In this document: positions 42,724-55,799 of the stretch, piece after piece | Layout: every line of letters starts with the position of its first letter | How positions within the stretch are numbered: the first letter of the stretch is position 1 | Source: Hyaloscypha bicolor E | Lineage: Eukaryota > Ascomycota > Leotiomycetes > Helotiales > Hyaloscyphaceae | Direction: 5' to 3' | Length of the DNA: 64,000 nucleotides | NCBI RefSeq assembly: GCF_002865645.1 | Contig: NW_020194667.1 | Coordinates: 2,007,762-2,071,761 of the forward strand | Notes under the pieces: model-generated | The model's input: the letters and a program-made list of their open reading frames with translations, nothing else | Database searches by the model: none | Told to the model about the DNA's origin: nothing | Made by a program: the position numbers and the translations under genes

Positions 42724-44513
42724 CTACTCCTCTTGGCTTTTCTCAACCTGAGAACCTTCCGTCATCTTTTCCTCCATGTTCTCGATGTCTGCCAGCACAC
42801 CTCGTGGAAGTCTTCTGGCTGCTGAAGTCACCTGCCACCAGTGTTCCGGCTCTGAGAAGACCCTATCCATCTCTTCCAAAGACCAACCATTTGTTTCAGG
42901 GAACAGAAAATATACCATCGGAGCTACAGCAATTCCGGTACATGCATACACGATGTAATACCTGTACCCGATACTTGTAAACGCAATTGGAGTGATCTCC
43001 GCAATGACGAAATTGAACAGCCAGTGAGACGATGTACCGATGGCTGAGAGATGGATTCGCAGCTCCTGGGGCGCAATTTCCGTCCCGTACAAGAAGTTGG
43101 CACCGAGAAAACCAAGGGGGAAGAAAAACATGAACATGAACAGGAAGAAAGTCGCCGCTGCGCCGGCACCGGAGTGTTGAATTTGAGACACCGTGATTGC
43201 CAAACACATCATGGATGCACCCATTCCAACCCCAGCTATCATGAACAAGGGCTTACGGCCAGCGCGATCGACAAAATAATATGCCAGCGAAGCAGCCAAG
43301 ATCTTCCAAGTCAGCAGTCCCGCTGCAAGGACGGAAGCTTGCTGTGGACCGAACCCGAGAGATTGGCGAAAGATTGTCGTTCCGTAATAAGTGATTACGT
43401 TTGCCCCTGTTTGATTTTGTAAGTATTTGATAATGCTGCAAGCTTTCGAAGGATTTCTTACCGGTCATTTGAGCGCAAAAGTTAATGAGAATTGAGAGAA
43501 TGGTGCGATACAGGAGTCTCTGTCGACCGGGCTTGAAGAGATCCACGAAGCCCTGCTCTCGAGCTGATTGTCTAGCATAAGCGTCTTGAAGGCACTGTAG
43601 CTCGACGGCAACGTGCTCGGACTCGACGTTTATATCCTCAAGGATAGAGAGAACTGTTTTTGCCTCATCTAACTTTCCCTTTTGTACAAGCCATCGAGGC
43701 GATTCCGGAAACAAGAAGGCGGATGAGCAGATGAACGCACAGAAGATGAGTGGCAAAGCGAGCGGCAACCTCCAGCAGACCGAGTTTTTTTGGTGGAAAG
43801 ACAACCCAAAGTTGACCCAGCTTGCTAGTCCTATACCACTTGCGATGAAAATGCCAAGCACTACTACGTTCTTTCCACGGTTCTTGGGTTTAGAACATTC
43901 CGCTTGCCAGACTGGGACCACTGCATTAACCCCTCCAACTCCAACGCCAGATATGATACGGCCGATCACCAATTGGTCGAGAGTGAACGAAGATGCTTGA
44001 AGAGTTAAACCGATGGCTGCGATTATAGCGAAAGTAACGAGAGCTCGACGGCGACCAAACGGATTTCCGACCGAGATAGAAACTAGAGCTCCGATTAGAC
44101 ATCTAAGGGTGTAGATTGCTACGACGGTTCCTTTTCAAGGTTAGCTACATGGAAAAAGCTAGAAGTTAAGACTTGTTTGCCTTGGATACGAGAATTCTCT
44201 GCTTTCAAAGCTCCTGCGGTGTTTGTTGTGTCGATACGAGGGAAGTATTTGGTAAAAGAGGCAAAACCGAGTGTTCCTCCGATTGCAGACCTACCATCAA
44301 GTTAGCAACGTATTTCTTTAGGGAGGAGAGAGCGAGGAGCGAGCCGGGTGCATGAAACATCTTCCCGACCAGTGAGGTAAGGAGCTCGGGATATGGGACA
44401 AAGAAATAGGTTGGTTACTGATTGTACCCGAAGAGTAAAAATGATGGAACAACTACAAGGAGGATTCTAACTCTGCCAAGAGTCTCTCCTCGGAGACCTA
44501 GGTATTTCGCCAT
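42724..44513 (-). CDS. MFS sugar-porter-type transporter
   Basis: Plasma-membrane proton symporter of the sugar porter family with about 12 spans; it could carry a sugar, quinate-like or other hydroxy-acid. Four exons and 518 aa, introns 44291-44418 (128 nt), 44131-44180 and 43407-43461. The second intron has a GC donor (GCAAAC) and an AG acceptor, needed to keep GTVVAIYTL in frame. Signature blocks are SVGNPFGRRRALV, GRIISGVGVGGVNAVVPVWQAE, PESPRWLVQKG, DRAGRKPLF and PETNGWSLEEMD. The C-terminal tail is cytosolic and charged. It is convergent with the tartrate-type dehydrogenase. A perfect TCTCCG-TG-CGGAGA palindrome lies 332 bp upstream. Confidence 0.93.
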
Positions 44514-45360
44514 TGTGTGACAACGCGAGGGTTATTGTCTGTAACAAAAGTGATTCAAAAGGTGTGTTGGAAAGAGGAAGGGGAATGAAGGTCAATTGAA
44601 GTAAGATTCAGCTGCCAGTAAATCCGATGGCAATCAATTATTACCGGCGATTTCCCCTCCTTTTAAGTTCTCATCGTAGCAAGCATCTTCTGGCGATTGG
44701 TAAGGAACAAACCCCGGGGAACATTCCCCACAGCCTTGTTGCCCGCGGCCGACGATACCTAATTGAACCCCCATCTCTGTGGGTTCTCCAGATTTCCCCC
44801 GCAAGGAAGTTTCCGGCCTTCGATGGGCGGTTGGGTGGAATGTTTCTCCGTGCGGAGATGGCTATTGCGCTGGGAGCAATATGGAGGTGCAAAACGGTAA
44901 TATTAATGGTTGACAAGGCCTAAATAACTAAGATACGGGCGGAGTGAGTTCTAAGACAGGAGAGAAGGAGTGCAAAGCTTGGTTTTTATGCCCATCAACT
45001 CCAGCGATGTGTATGCTCTAAAGCAAGTGCTCCTATAAATAACAAATTAGGTACCGCGTTTATTACTAATCAGATAATAAAGCAAATAACTATATTAGTG
45101 AGCTTTAATAATCTCCGCAAGTGAGGCATTACAAATGAGAGTGGAGAAGACTAAATTAGTGGTTGAACCTGGTACTGGAAGGAATGGTAAGCTAGCCAGG
45201 CTAGTGTTCTACCAATTCAATAATGGCCCTGTCATGCAATACCAGCCAAACCAGCCAGTAGTCATGCACTAACCAAACTAGCAACGGATTATACTATACC
45301 TCAAAGTATCTTGAATATTTTATTCTTTATAAGGTACCGGGCTTTTGGCTTCTCTCTTTA
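44514..45360. promoter_or_regulatory. Upstream region of the transporter, edge of the gene-bearing block
   Basis: GC-average for the first 450 bp with a CCCCGGGG core near 44712-44719 and CCGCGGCCG; it then decays into AT-rich repeat DNA. No gene is supported. The frame 44627-44923 has no domain. Confidence 0.45.
44845..44858. promoter_or_regulatory. Perfect inverted motif TCTCCG-TG-CGGAGA
   Basis: Two hexamers in inverted orientation with a 2-bp spacer form a 14-bp site, the form expected for a dimeric Zn2Cys6 regulator. It is the strongest of the island's motif sites. Confidence 0.5.
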
Positions 45361-46944
45361 TACCAGCTACTTTGCTATTAGCAAGTCTAGCTAAAAATAA
45401 GCAATTTTCGCTTATATTAATAATAAATATTACTCGAAATGTTACAAATACTTTAAATAATTACTAGATTTATAATTAAAGAAAAACAATAACTATAAAG
45501 AAAATAATTCAGGAATATATAATTAATATATTTTAAGAAATCTTGGCTTTTAAATAAGCTTATATTCTTGAAGTATTTGAGATAAAATTAATAAAATAAT
45601 AAAAGCTCGCTATTAGAATACTTAATATAAGAATATAATTATTTTATTTAAAGTAATTTAAGCTATAGTTTAAAAATACCTTCTTTATAGGAATTATTCT
45701 TAGAGTTTCTAGTCCCGAATTAAGATTTTATATAATATATTCTTATAATTATTTTAATTTAATTAAGAACTCTTAAAGTTTAACTCGATTTTAAATAAAT
45801 TAAAAGGATTTCCTTATTAAGTAAAAACAAATATATTATTTCAAGAATATAGAAATATAATTTCTCTAATATTATAATACTTTAAAAGCTTTTATAAATA
45901 ATAAATTTAAATCCGGTACTAGTATATATTTATTTTTAATTATATTAATTCTAATAATTTCTTTTATAACTAATTATAAAGTTTTTATATCTAAGACTTT
46001 TATTAAAAAGGTTTTTAAAAAACTAGTTTCTTATTTAAATATATCTTTTACTAAGGAAATCGGGATCTAAATAAAGCTAATTAATAATAAATATAATTTA
46101 TCTTATTAAATTAAATATATTTAATAATATTATTAAGAGTAATAATAATAATAAATATATTTTAACTAATTTCTTATTATATATATATAATTATATAACT
46201 ATACTCTAGCTATTTAACCGTAATTAGTCATATTTACTTATAGTAAATACTATAATTTTTGGGCCTAGTAAACTATAATACGAGCCTAATTCTCACATAT
46301 TATATTTCTTTAATTTTTTCGAATTCTCTTTTTTATTTTTACTTAATAATTTCTCTTTTCTTTAAAAGTTTCTTTAAATTATTTATATAATTTCTTATTT
46401 TCGATTTCTTTTTATTTCTTATTTCCGATTTCTATTTCTTATTTTACTTAAAATTAAAATTATTTTCTAATTTAAGTATTTTTTTTAAACTTAAAAGTAA
46501 GCTTTATTATTAAAACTAAAACTGCTTTTATTTTAGCCTTTATTATAACTAAAAATAATATATAAATTAATAATATAAATTAATTTTTATATATTAAAGT
46601 TTATTTCTAATTAAAGTCTAATTTATATTATTTTAATATAATATTATTTCTTTTCTTTTTATAATTAGCTTTTATTTTTATTTCTTTTATATATTATATT
46701 TTTATTATATCTTATAACTAACTTATATTTAAGTTATTAAATATATCGAAAATTAATATAAAATATAAAAATTAATATTTATATATTTTTAATATTTTGG
46801 TTTTAGGCTTAAAGTATTATAGTAATTCTTTTTTTTTTAAATTTACTAAGCTAATAATTTGCTTTATAAAAAACCTTTAAAACTTTATAAAATATTATTT
46901 TAATTATAAGTTTAATTCTTTTTATATTACTTATTATAAAATAT

Positions 46945-47155
46945 ATAAGAAAAAAATTATAATAAAACAAAAACTTATATAAAATATATAAAATATAAAT
47001 AGTAAATTATTATTTAGAATTATAAAAAAGCTAGCTTTTTTATATAATTCTTATAAGTTATATATAAAAGGCTCTAGTTTCTATTATATAATTAAGACTT
47101 TAAATTATTAAAATAATATAATTTTTATAAAATATAGCTTATTATATTATAATAT
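46945..47155. repeat. Dispersed repeat copy B (shared with about 2200-2490)
   Basis: Same order of blocks as the copy near the left end, including the AAAAAAGCTAGCTTTTTT palindrome and the TATATATAAAAGGC hairpin. It has more C-to-T change than the left copy. Confidence 0.6.
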
Positions 47156-47169
47156 ATAAATAAAAAATA

Positions 47170-48360
47170 TATAAAAATAATAAAATTATAATTTAGCTTT
47201 AAATATAATTACTTAATTAGTATTATTTATATTTATTATTTTTAATTACTTTTAAGTTATATAATTATATATATAATATAGTTATATTATTAAAGAAATA
47301 TATTTGAAATATATATAAGCCTTATATAACTTAATATATTATAAGATATATATTTATATTTATATAGTATTTTATAGTTTAGTTTTCTTTTTTTAGCTTT
47401 AAATTATTTTTTATAAAAGATCTTTTATTTTGCTTTTTAAATACCAAATATTATATTTATAATAATTACTATTTATTAAAATATTTTTTTTTTAAAAAAA
47501 AAGAAAACTAAAATCTTTATTTTAATTTAAGTATTTCAGAATTATTACTTAAAATAATAATAATTTTTTTAGAAATTAATAAAATAAAACAACTTTTATT
47601 TTATTTTATTAAATAGCTTTTTATAAAAGAAATATATATTTATTATTTAATATTATAAAACTTTAATTTTCTTTCTTTTTAATAATCTTTAGAATATAAG
47701 ATTTTTAAATTACTAAAAACCTATATTATAAGAATTTTTTTTAATATAAAAAAGTATTATATATAGTTTTATTTTTATTAAATATATTATAAAATTATTT
47801 TAGAATTTAGATTATATTAGCTAAATTAATTATTAGAATTTAGACTTTAATAATTAATTAATAATTAAATTTTATTATAATTTAGTTTTATTTTTAAATA
47901 AATTATTAATAATATAAATCTAAAGAATTAATATATAATTATAATTATAAAGAATTAATTAGTAAATATTTAATAATATTAAGTTTAAATAAAAATAATA
48001 CTAATAATAATCTTTATAATATATTATTTAGGGCTTAGAAAGCAAAATAAAAGATCTCTTATAAAAATGATTTAAAGCTAAAAAAAAAGAAACCTAGAAT
48101 ATATAAGGTTATAAATATATATATATATATTTTACAATATATTAGCTTATAAGAGATTTAGTTTTTTAAATATCTCTAATATATTTTGAAATTTTTTTTT
48201 TAATAAAGTAGCCGTATTATATATATTATTATATAACTAGAAAATAATAAAATATAATAAAATATAAATAATAAGATATAGATAATAAAATATAAGTAAT
48301 ATTAGTTAAATAATTATATTAGTTAATTAAGTTAAAAACTAAATTATAATATTATTTTCT
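47170..48360. repeat. Long inverted repeat, arms about 300-350 bp
   Basis: The left arm (about 47170-47520) reads as the reverse complement of the right arm (about 47950-48360). The clearest core is TTTTTTTAGCTTTAAAT followed by AAAGATCTTTTATTTTGCTTT on the left, inverted at 48030-48090. The space between the arms is about 430 bp. It could be a transposon with long TIRs or an inverted duplication, later altered by RIP. Confidence 0.55.
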
Positions 48361-51300
48361 TCTTTTAAATAAGCCTATTTCCTAGCTTTATAAAAGCTAT
48401 TAATTAATTTTATTTTTGTATTATTTTTCTTAAATAAACTAATATTTTATATATAAATATTATATATTAAAAACAAAAGCCTTTAATAAATAATGTAAAA
48501 GAATTTATTATTATTTTTATATAATTTCGAATAAGTATTATTTTTTATATAATCTAGCTAATATTATAAGGTTTATAAAAATTCTAGTAAATTTAATATA
48601 TTATTATTATTATTATAAAAGTATTATAAAACTAGAAGACTATTATTTAATATTAAAGCTAAATATTGTTCTAGATATTTATTTTAATTAATTTATTGAA
48701 TTTTATATTTTAGTTTATTTTTTATTAGCTTAATTATAATAACTCGTTTAATATTATACTTTTGTTTATTATTCTCTAGTATTATTAGAGGTAATTCCGA
48801 ATTCGCTTAGCTTAATAAGAAATTCTAGAAATTATTTTATAGCTTCTTTATATAAAAAACCGAATATCTTTTTATAATTTCTAATAGCTTAAAAAGAAAA
48901 AGAATAGCTATACTTTTTAAAATCTCGAATAAGTTCTTTATTTAATTTTCTAGCCTTTAACTAAAATAATTAGATTTCTAGTACTTTATAATAATTTATA
49001 TTTTATTTCTAACTTCGAAATTAATTAAATAATAATATTTATTAGCTTATATTATATATTAGTTCTATATCTATTTTATATAATTTTAGGTAAATTATTA
49101 TAATTTATATAATTAGTTTACTAATACCTTAGTTTTATTCTTATTTAGCTTTTTTTTTAATAAATAAACTAGCTTTAATAAGAAAGTTCTAGTTAAAAGA
49201 AATACGAGATTTATAATTAATTATAGTAATTTATTTATTTTAATAATAGTTAATATATATATATAATCTCGAATTAAAGTACTAATTAATAATTTCCGTT
49301 TATTTATTTATTTAAGAATAATTAGTTATTAAAAGCTTAAGTTTAATACTAATTCTTATATAAAATTCGCTTTAAAAATCGAATATAAATTAGAGTTCCC
49401 GATTCAATATAATTATTTCTAAAATACTTATTTAATATATTATATAAAGTAAAAATAAAGGTACTAATAATTAGACTATAATTATATCTTGTTTTACTTT
49501 TTAAATAACTTTTAAAATCTATAATAATATATTACTAGAAGTAATTAAAAACTAGAAGAAAATAAAATAAACTAGATATTTTGTTTTTGAATATATATAT
49601 AATTTTTTATAAATATAATAATTACTATAATATTAATTAATATTCTTATTTATAAATAGCTAGTAATATTACTTTTTAAATAATTAATAAAGCTTTATAT
49701 ATCTAGAATATTTAAAAAGGAATTTATTATATATTTTATAAATTAGAATAATTTATAAAAGTAATTTAAAAGTAATTTTATTCTTTATAATATAAAGTTT
49801 TTTATAATATTTAAATAATATTTTTAGCTCAAGCTATTATATATAACTTCTTTAATTTAATTAATATTTAAATATTTTATAAGATCTTATTTATTAGTTA
49901 TAAGCTATTATATTTAGTAAAAGCTTTTAATAATACTTTTATAAAAGTAATTATAATAGAGGCTATTAGTAAAGCTTCTAAAAAAAATAGTTTTCTTTAG
50001 AAAAATTATACTTTTAATAAAAATATACTTTTTTTGAAAAGTCTTTAATATATATTTGGTTTTTAAAACCGAATTCCGAATTAAATAAGCCAATTTTATA
50101 AAGTATTATTATAAGTTACAAATTATAAATAATTTCCGAATTAATCTTATTTATAAAAAAAAGTATTTGAATTTATAACTTCTTTTTAATTTAGTCTTAA
50201 ATATTTATTTTATGTTATTTATTTAATTCCTAAAATAATATATATATTTAAAATAATAATAAAATAAAAGCTTAGCTTATTTAGCTTATTAAGAAAAAAG
50301 CTTTTTAGTAATTATAAAGTACTTTAAAATATAATAATTAAAATAAATCTTAAAGGAAGTATTTTAAAAGCCTTTTAGCTTAGCTTTTTATTTCTTTATT
50401 ATTTATATTATAATAAGTATTTCCTTATTATATATATTATAATTAAGCTTTATTAATAATATAATTTTGAAAAAATAAGCTATAAAATATTAAAGGTTTA
50501 TTTTTAAATCTTATTAAAAGAGTAAGCTAGTAATTATTTCTTAAATATATTTGTTTTTATTATTATAAGTAAATCTGAATTATAATATTATAAAACTAAA
50601 ATAAGAATTATAACTTCTTTTAAATAATTAAAAACCTTTTAATATTATTTAATTTATTTAAAAGAAATATTCTTTTTTATAAATAAAATAAGAAATCTAA
50701 TAATTTATTTATATTCTTTAATAAAGAATTTATAAAAGTTATAAAAGCCAAGAAAGAATTATATATTTTTAATTATTTTTAGGAATTATTAATTATATAT
50801 TATTTTAACTTTATTAAAATTTATTTTAATACTAGTTATAGAAATAATAAAATTTAAGTATTTTATATATATAACTTTAAATTCCGATTTTTTAATATTA
50901 ATTTAAAATCTAATAAAATATAAATAATTTAATACTTTTTATATATATTTTTTATATTTTATTAAATTCTTTAAATAAATAAGAATATTATTAAGATATA
51001 TTATATAAAAGTTATTTAAATATTAGAAAAATATATTATTTATATAATATTAATATAGAGCCGGGCCATTTATAAGGCTTTTCTAAAGAATATTATATTT
51101 ATATATTTTATAATAAATATAAAATATTATTAGTTTTTAAAAGTCTGGGTTTATAATTATATAATAAAAAGCTTAATAAATATTAAGTTTAATATAAATC
51201 TTAGCTTTAGATAATTAATTTAGAGTTTTATTAATAAATAAAAAGAAATATTAATTCTTTTAAATAATATTATTTAAATAATAGAAATTAATATAAAAGT

Positions 51301-52080
51301 ATAAATCTTAATTATTCTTTTTTATAAAAAGAACTAATAAAATAAAAGAAGCTTAATTAATTTTAATAAAGCCTTTAGCTAAGTTAGTTTCTAAGAAATA
51401 CTTAATTTCTTAAAGCTTTTAAACAAATTATTATTAGAGGAATTAGTATTTAATATTTTTTTTAGTTTTCTTTAAATCTTATAATTATATAATTTATAAA
51501 AAGAAAGAATATTAGATTTCTTTTTAAAGAAAATAAAGATATATCCTTTAAGTTTTAAAAATAATATCTTTTAAAACTATTAAAGCTTTATTTATTCTAA
51601 TTATTAATTCTTTAATTTAGAAATAACTTTCTTTTTTCAAGCTTTAAGCTTTTTATTAATCTTATAAATAAAGATTTAACTAATAATACTTTCTTTTCTC
51701 TTAGTTATAAAATTAAATACTATTAAAATAAGAATAGCTAAATTTAGTATTTGCTTCTTATTAAGGATTTCTTTTTATTTCTTTAGTTTTTATTTAAATA
51801 TTATATCTTAATCCGGCTATAAAAGCTTCTTTTCTATAATATTATATAATTTCCTTTAATTAATTCGAAAAAAGAAAAATTACTTGAAAATAATTAGTTT
51901 TTAGAAATAGCTTATAATAATATTTTATTAATTAATATCTTTTTAATATTTCTTATTAGGTTACTTCTTTAATTACTATTAAAAAGTATTAATAATATAA
52001 CTAAACTATATAGATTTGAATATATATATTTTAAGTTATATAAGCCTATATCCTTTATAATTAATTAAAATATTAATATA

Positions 52081-52163
52081 CGAGTTTAGGGCCGCTTTTT
52101 TAAAATTATTACTAGCGGTTTTAAAAAAGTTCCGGGGCTAGTAATAATTTTATTCTAAACTCG
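52081..52163. repeat. 83-bp imperfect palindrome with CGAGTTTAG ends
   Basis: It starts CGAGTTTAG and ends CTAAACTCG. Inner arms AAAATTATTACTAG and CTAGTAATAATTTT also pair, with a GC-richer centre. It may be the remains of a small palindromic element. Confidence 0.5.
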
Positions 52164-52349
52164 TTCCGAATAGCTTTAAATAATACTTCTTAGTAATAAA
52201 CTTCTTAAAAACTTTTAATAAAGTATATAAGAAAATAGCTTATAAATATATAAAATTATTTATAAATAAGTTAAAACTATTCTTTTAATTTATATTTTAA
52301 TAATTAAGATTTAAAATTAATATATATAATATTATTACAAAATTAAGTC

Positions 52350-54210
52350 TTTTTTAATTATTAAATTTTAATAATATAAGTATTTTAAATAAGTTTTATA
52401 AAAATCAAAGAATATTAATTTAATATATATAAATTATTTAAAAAAGCAAAATTTATTTAAGCTTTATATAAGATTTAAATTATATTTATATAATATTTTT
52501 ATTTATTTTAATAATCTTTTGCTTTTAATTTTAATTTCTTTTTAAAATTCTTTTATTAATAAGTATTATATAAAGAAGGTTTTAATAGAAATAATTTATT
52601 AATATTAAATAATATTATTTTTTAATTTTAATAAATCTTTTAATATAAAATATTTATATAAGTTTATTTTAAAAAAAGTTTTTAAATATAAAATAAAAAT
52701 TCTATAAATATAAAAGACTTTAATTAAAAAAAACTCTTTAAAAATATAAATTATTTTAAAAGAATTCTTAAATTAAAATATTTAAAGATATATTATTTAA
52801 TTTAAAAATTATTTTAATAAGAATTTTAAAATTTTAAAATTTATTATATAATTAAATAATATTTTTATAAATTAATAAAATTTAATTTAATAAAAGAATT
52901 TAATTTCTTATATTTCTTATATATTATATTACCTTATTAACTTATAATAAACTTTCTTTTATTAATTTAATTTATAGAACTCTTTTTTATATTATATTAT
53001 ATTTTTAAATAATTAATTTTATATTTTAATTATTTATATATATAAAAACTTATATTTAATATATTAAATTTAATATATTTTTATTTTTTATTTCTAATAT
53101 TAATTATATAAAAAAAATTAATTAAAATTCATAAAAGGTCTTTTTATTATAATAAGAAATAATATTATTTTTATAAGCTTTTTTAGCTTTTTTTTTTCTC
53201 TTATATTCTTTTAAATATTAAATTTAATAAAGTAAAAATTATAATAAATCTAAATTTAAAATATTATTTAATATATAAACTTATTTTGTATTATTATAAA
53301 ATATATAAAAATATCTTATATATTAAATTTTATAATTATTAAATCTTAATAATATAAGTTTAATAAAATAAAATTTTATAATATAAGTACTTTAAATAAA
53401 AATAAAAATAAATAAGTCTAAAAATAATAAAATAATAAAAGTCTATTAAGCTTTATATAATATTTTTATATATTTTAATAAATTCTTTTATTAATAAGTA
53501 TTATATAAGGAATTTTTTAATAAAAGTAATTTATTAATATTAAATAATATTTTTCTTTACTTTTCTTTAAATATAAAAGTATATTTTAATAAATCTTTTA
53601 ATATTTTAAGTTATTTATAAGTTTTTAAAATAAATTATTATTAAAAGTTAATAATATTTTCTTAATAATATTTCCTTAATATAAGTTTCCTTAATATAAG
53701 TTCTTTTTAATATAAGTTCTTTTTAATATAAGTTCTTTTTAATATAAGTTTTTTTTAATATAAGTTTTTTTTAATATAAGTTTTTTTTAATATAAGTTCT
53801 TTTTAATATAAGTTTATTTTAAAAAAAGTCTTTAAATATTAAATATAATTTTTATATAATAATTTTAAAAGACTTTAATTAAAAAAACTTTTTAAAATTT
53901 AATATTATTAAATATATTAAAAATATAAACTATTTTTAAAATTCTTTTTAAATTAAAATATTAAAAATATATTTCTTAATTTAAAAGCTATTTTAATAAA
54001 TAATTTAAGTTATATATTATTTAAATTATTAATTATATAAATATTAAAGTCTTAAATTTATTATTTATATATATATAAACTTATATTTAATATATTAATT
54101 TTATTTTATTTTTATTTTTTATATCTAATATAAATTATATAAAATATTAATTAAAATTTAGAAAAATTCTTTTTAATTATAAAAGAAATAATATTATTCT
54201 TATAAAGCTT
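52350..54210. repeat. Tandem duplication of a unit of about 1.03 kb
   Basis: Blocks recur in order at an offset of about 1000-1030 bp: ATTAATAAGTATTATATAA then AATTTATTAATATTAAATAATATT; TATAAGTTTATTTTAAAAAAAGT; ACTTATATTTAATATATTAA; and AAATAATATTATT followed by TATAA and GCTTTTT. The copies differ by many transitions and by a minisatellite expansion in the second. Confidence 0.6.
53674..53813. repeat. 16-bp minisatellite (TTCTTTTTAATATAAG), about nine copies
   Basis: Head-to-tail units differing only by C or T at one or two positions and by unit length (13-16 bp). It is inside the second copy of the 1-kb tandem duplication. Confidence 0.8.
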
Positions 54211-54229
54211 TTTACTTTTCTTTATAAAT

Positions 54230-54480
54230 TATTATAGCTTTATTTATATATATAAAGATCTTTTTTTTATAGGCCTTTTCAAGCCTTATTTATATTTATA
54301 GAATTATTTTATAAATTATTTTAGCCCTTATTTTTATTTATAAAGCTTTTTCTTTTTTTTTATAAATTATTATAGCTCTTTTTCTTACTTATAATTTCCT
54401 CTAAATTATTTTATAAGCTTATAAAGCTTTTTCTTTTCTTATATAAACCCTTATAGCCTTATTCTTATTTATAAAGCTCT
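54230..54480. repeat. Degenerate tandem repeat of about 60 bp
   Basis: The words TTATTTATAAAGCTTTTTC and ATAAATTATTATAGC(C/T)CTT alternate about four to five times. Copies are diverged and a precise unit cannot be fixed by eye. Confidence 0.5.
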
Positions 54481-55447
54481 CTCTTATACTCGTAGAACTT
54501 CTATTAAGCTCGCTAGGCATTAGGATTACAGTATATAAAAGTTTTAGTATTTATTACATAACCTGTATTTTTTAGAAAATCCTGAGAGCTAGTAAGAGCT
54601 TAAGAATTCTCCTTATTTCACTTCTCCCGAGCTTTAAAAAATCGTAATAAAAGCCCCTCGCATTCTAGAACTACTAAAATAAAGAGAAAGGTACTCGAGT
54701 ATCCTCTCTATTATCCTAAGCTTAGCTCTAAGGATTTGGACGTAATTGCGTTCTAATATGCGATTTCCCAGAAGGGGGAGATTCTGGTATTCCTCACGTG
54801 ACCCGTTTTTTTTTAAGGAGCCCCGAGAGCCAATTGCTTAGGGTAGTCCGAATATAGGATAATATAGAAGAGGATATAGCCTATTTTCTTTTAAGAATAA
54901 TTATAAATACCTTAATATTTTATTTATTAATTAGAAATAAGACTTTTAAATATTTCTTAATAAACTTAGCTAGCTTTTTATTAAAACTATATATAATATA
55001 AAATAAGAAAAAGAGTTATAATTTAATTTTAAAAAATTATTCTATAAGCTAAATAAGCTTTATATTAATAAAAGTATAATTATTTACTTTAATATTAATA
55101 AAAAAAGAAAACTGAATTTCTAATTTATTTATATTAATAATATAAAGTATTATAAAAGTATTTTTTTATTAAATAAGCTAAATTAATTTTTATTAAATTA
55201 ATATTATAAGTCCTTAAAATAAAGACTTTTTTTAAAAGTATTTATTTTCCGGTTTTATATTAGAATTAAAGCTTAAATTCTTTAAATACTTTATTAAAAT
55301 AGAAACTAGGCCCGGCTTAATCTTAAAAGAAGCTATTTTGGTTTCCTTATTATATTTAAATAAATAATACTTAATATAATAATTGAACTTATTATAATTA
55401 AAAGATCTTTTATTTTTATAAGATATTATTTATATTTTTAAGGAAAT

Positions 55448-55707
55448 TATTAGTATAGCTATAGTTATTAATAGTTATATAATATAGTTATATAATATAA
55501 AAGTAACTAGAAGTAACGAGATATAAGTAATAGGTAATAATTATATAATCTTATATTATATAAGTAACTCGACTAATAGACTAGTTCCCTTTAGGCTTAA
55601 TAGATTTAGGAATTATATATTAATATTATAATATTATAATTCTTACTTCTAAATAATAATAACTTTATTACTAATATAACTAGTATTTCTATACTTATAT
55701 AATAGTA
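55448..55707 (+). repeat. Left LTR of the Copia element
   Basis: It aligns end to end with the right LTR. Shared blocks include AGTAACTAGAAGTAACGAG (one mismatch), ATTTAGGAATTATATATTAA and TAACTAGTATTTCTATA. Most differences are C/T or G/A, as expected if both copies were hit by RIP after insertion. The terminal TG..CA is now TA..TA. Confidence 0.85.
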
Positions 55708-55799
55708 CTATATATTACTAGTAAACTAATACTAATTAATTTATATATATAGATTAGAGAAGATTTTAGATTAGTTCTAAAAGTATTTAGTAGCCTAAG

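Noticed and set aside
42346..42751. Open plus-strand frame after the tartrate-type dehydrogenase
   Set aside because: Lies in the convergent 3' region, overlaps the transporter end and has no domain.
44627..44923. 98-codon plus-strand frame upstream of the transporter
   Set aside because: Sits in the promoter with the motif palindrome; no domain and the opposite frame is equally open.
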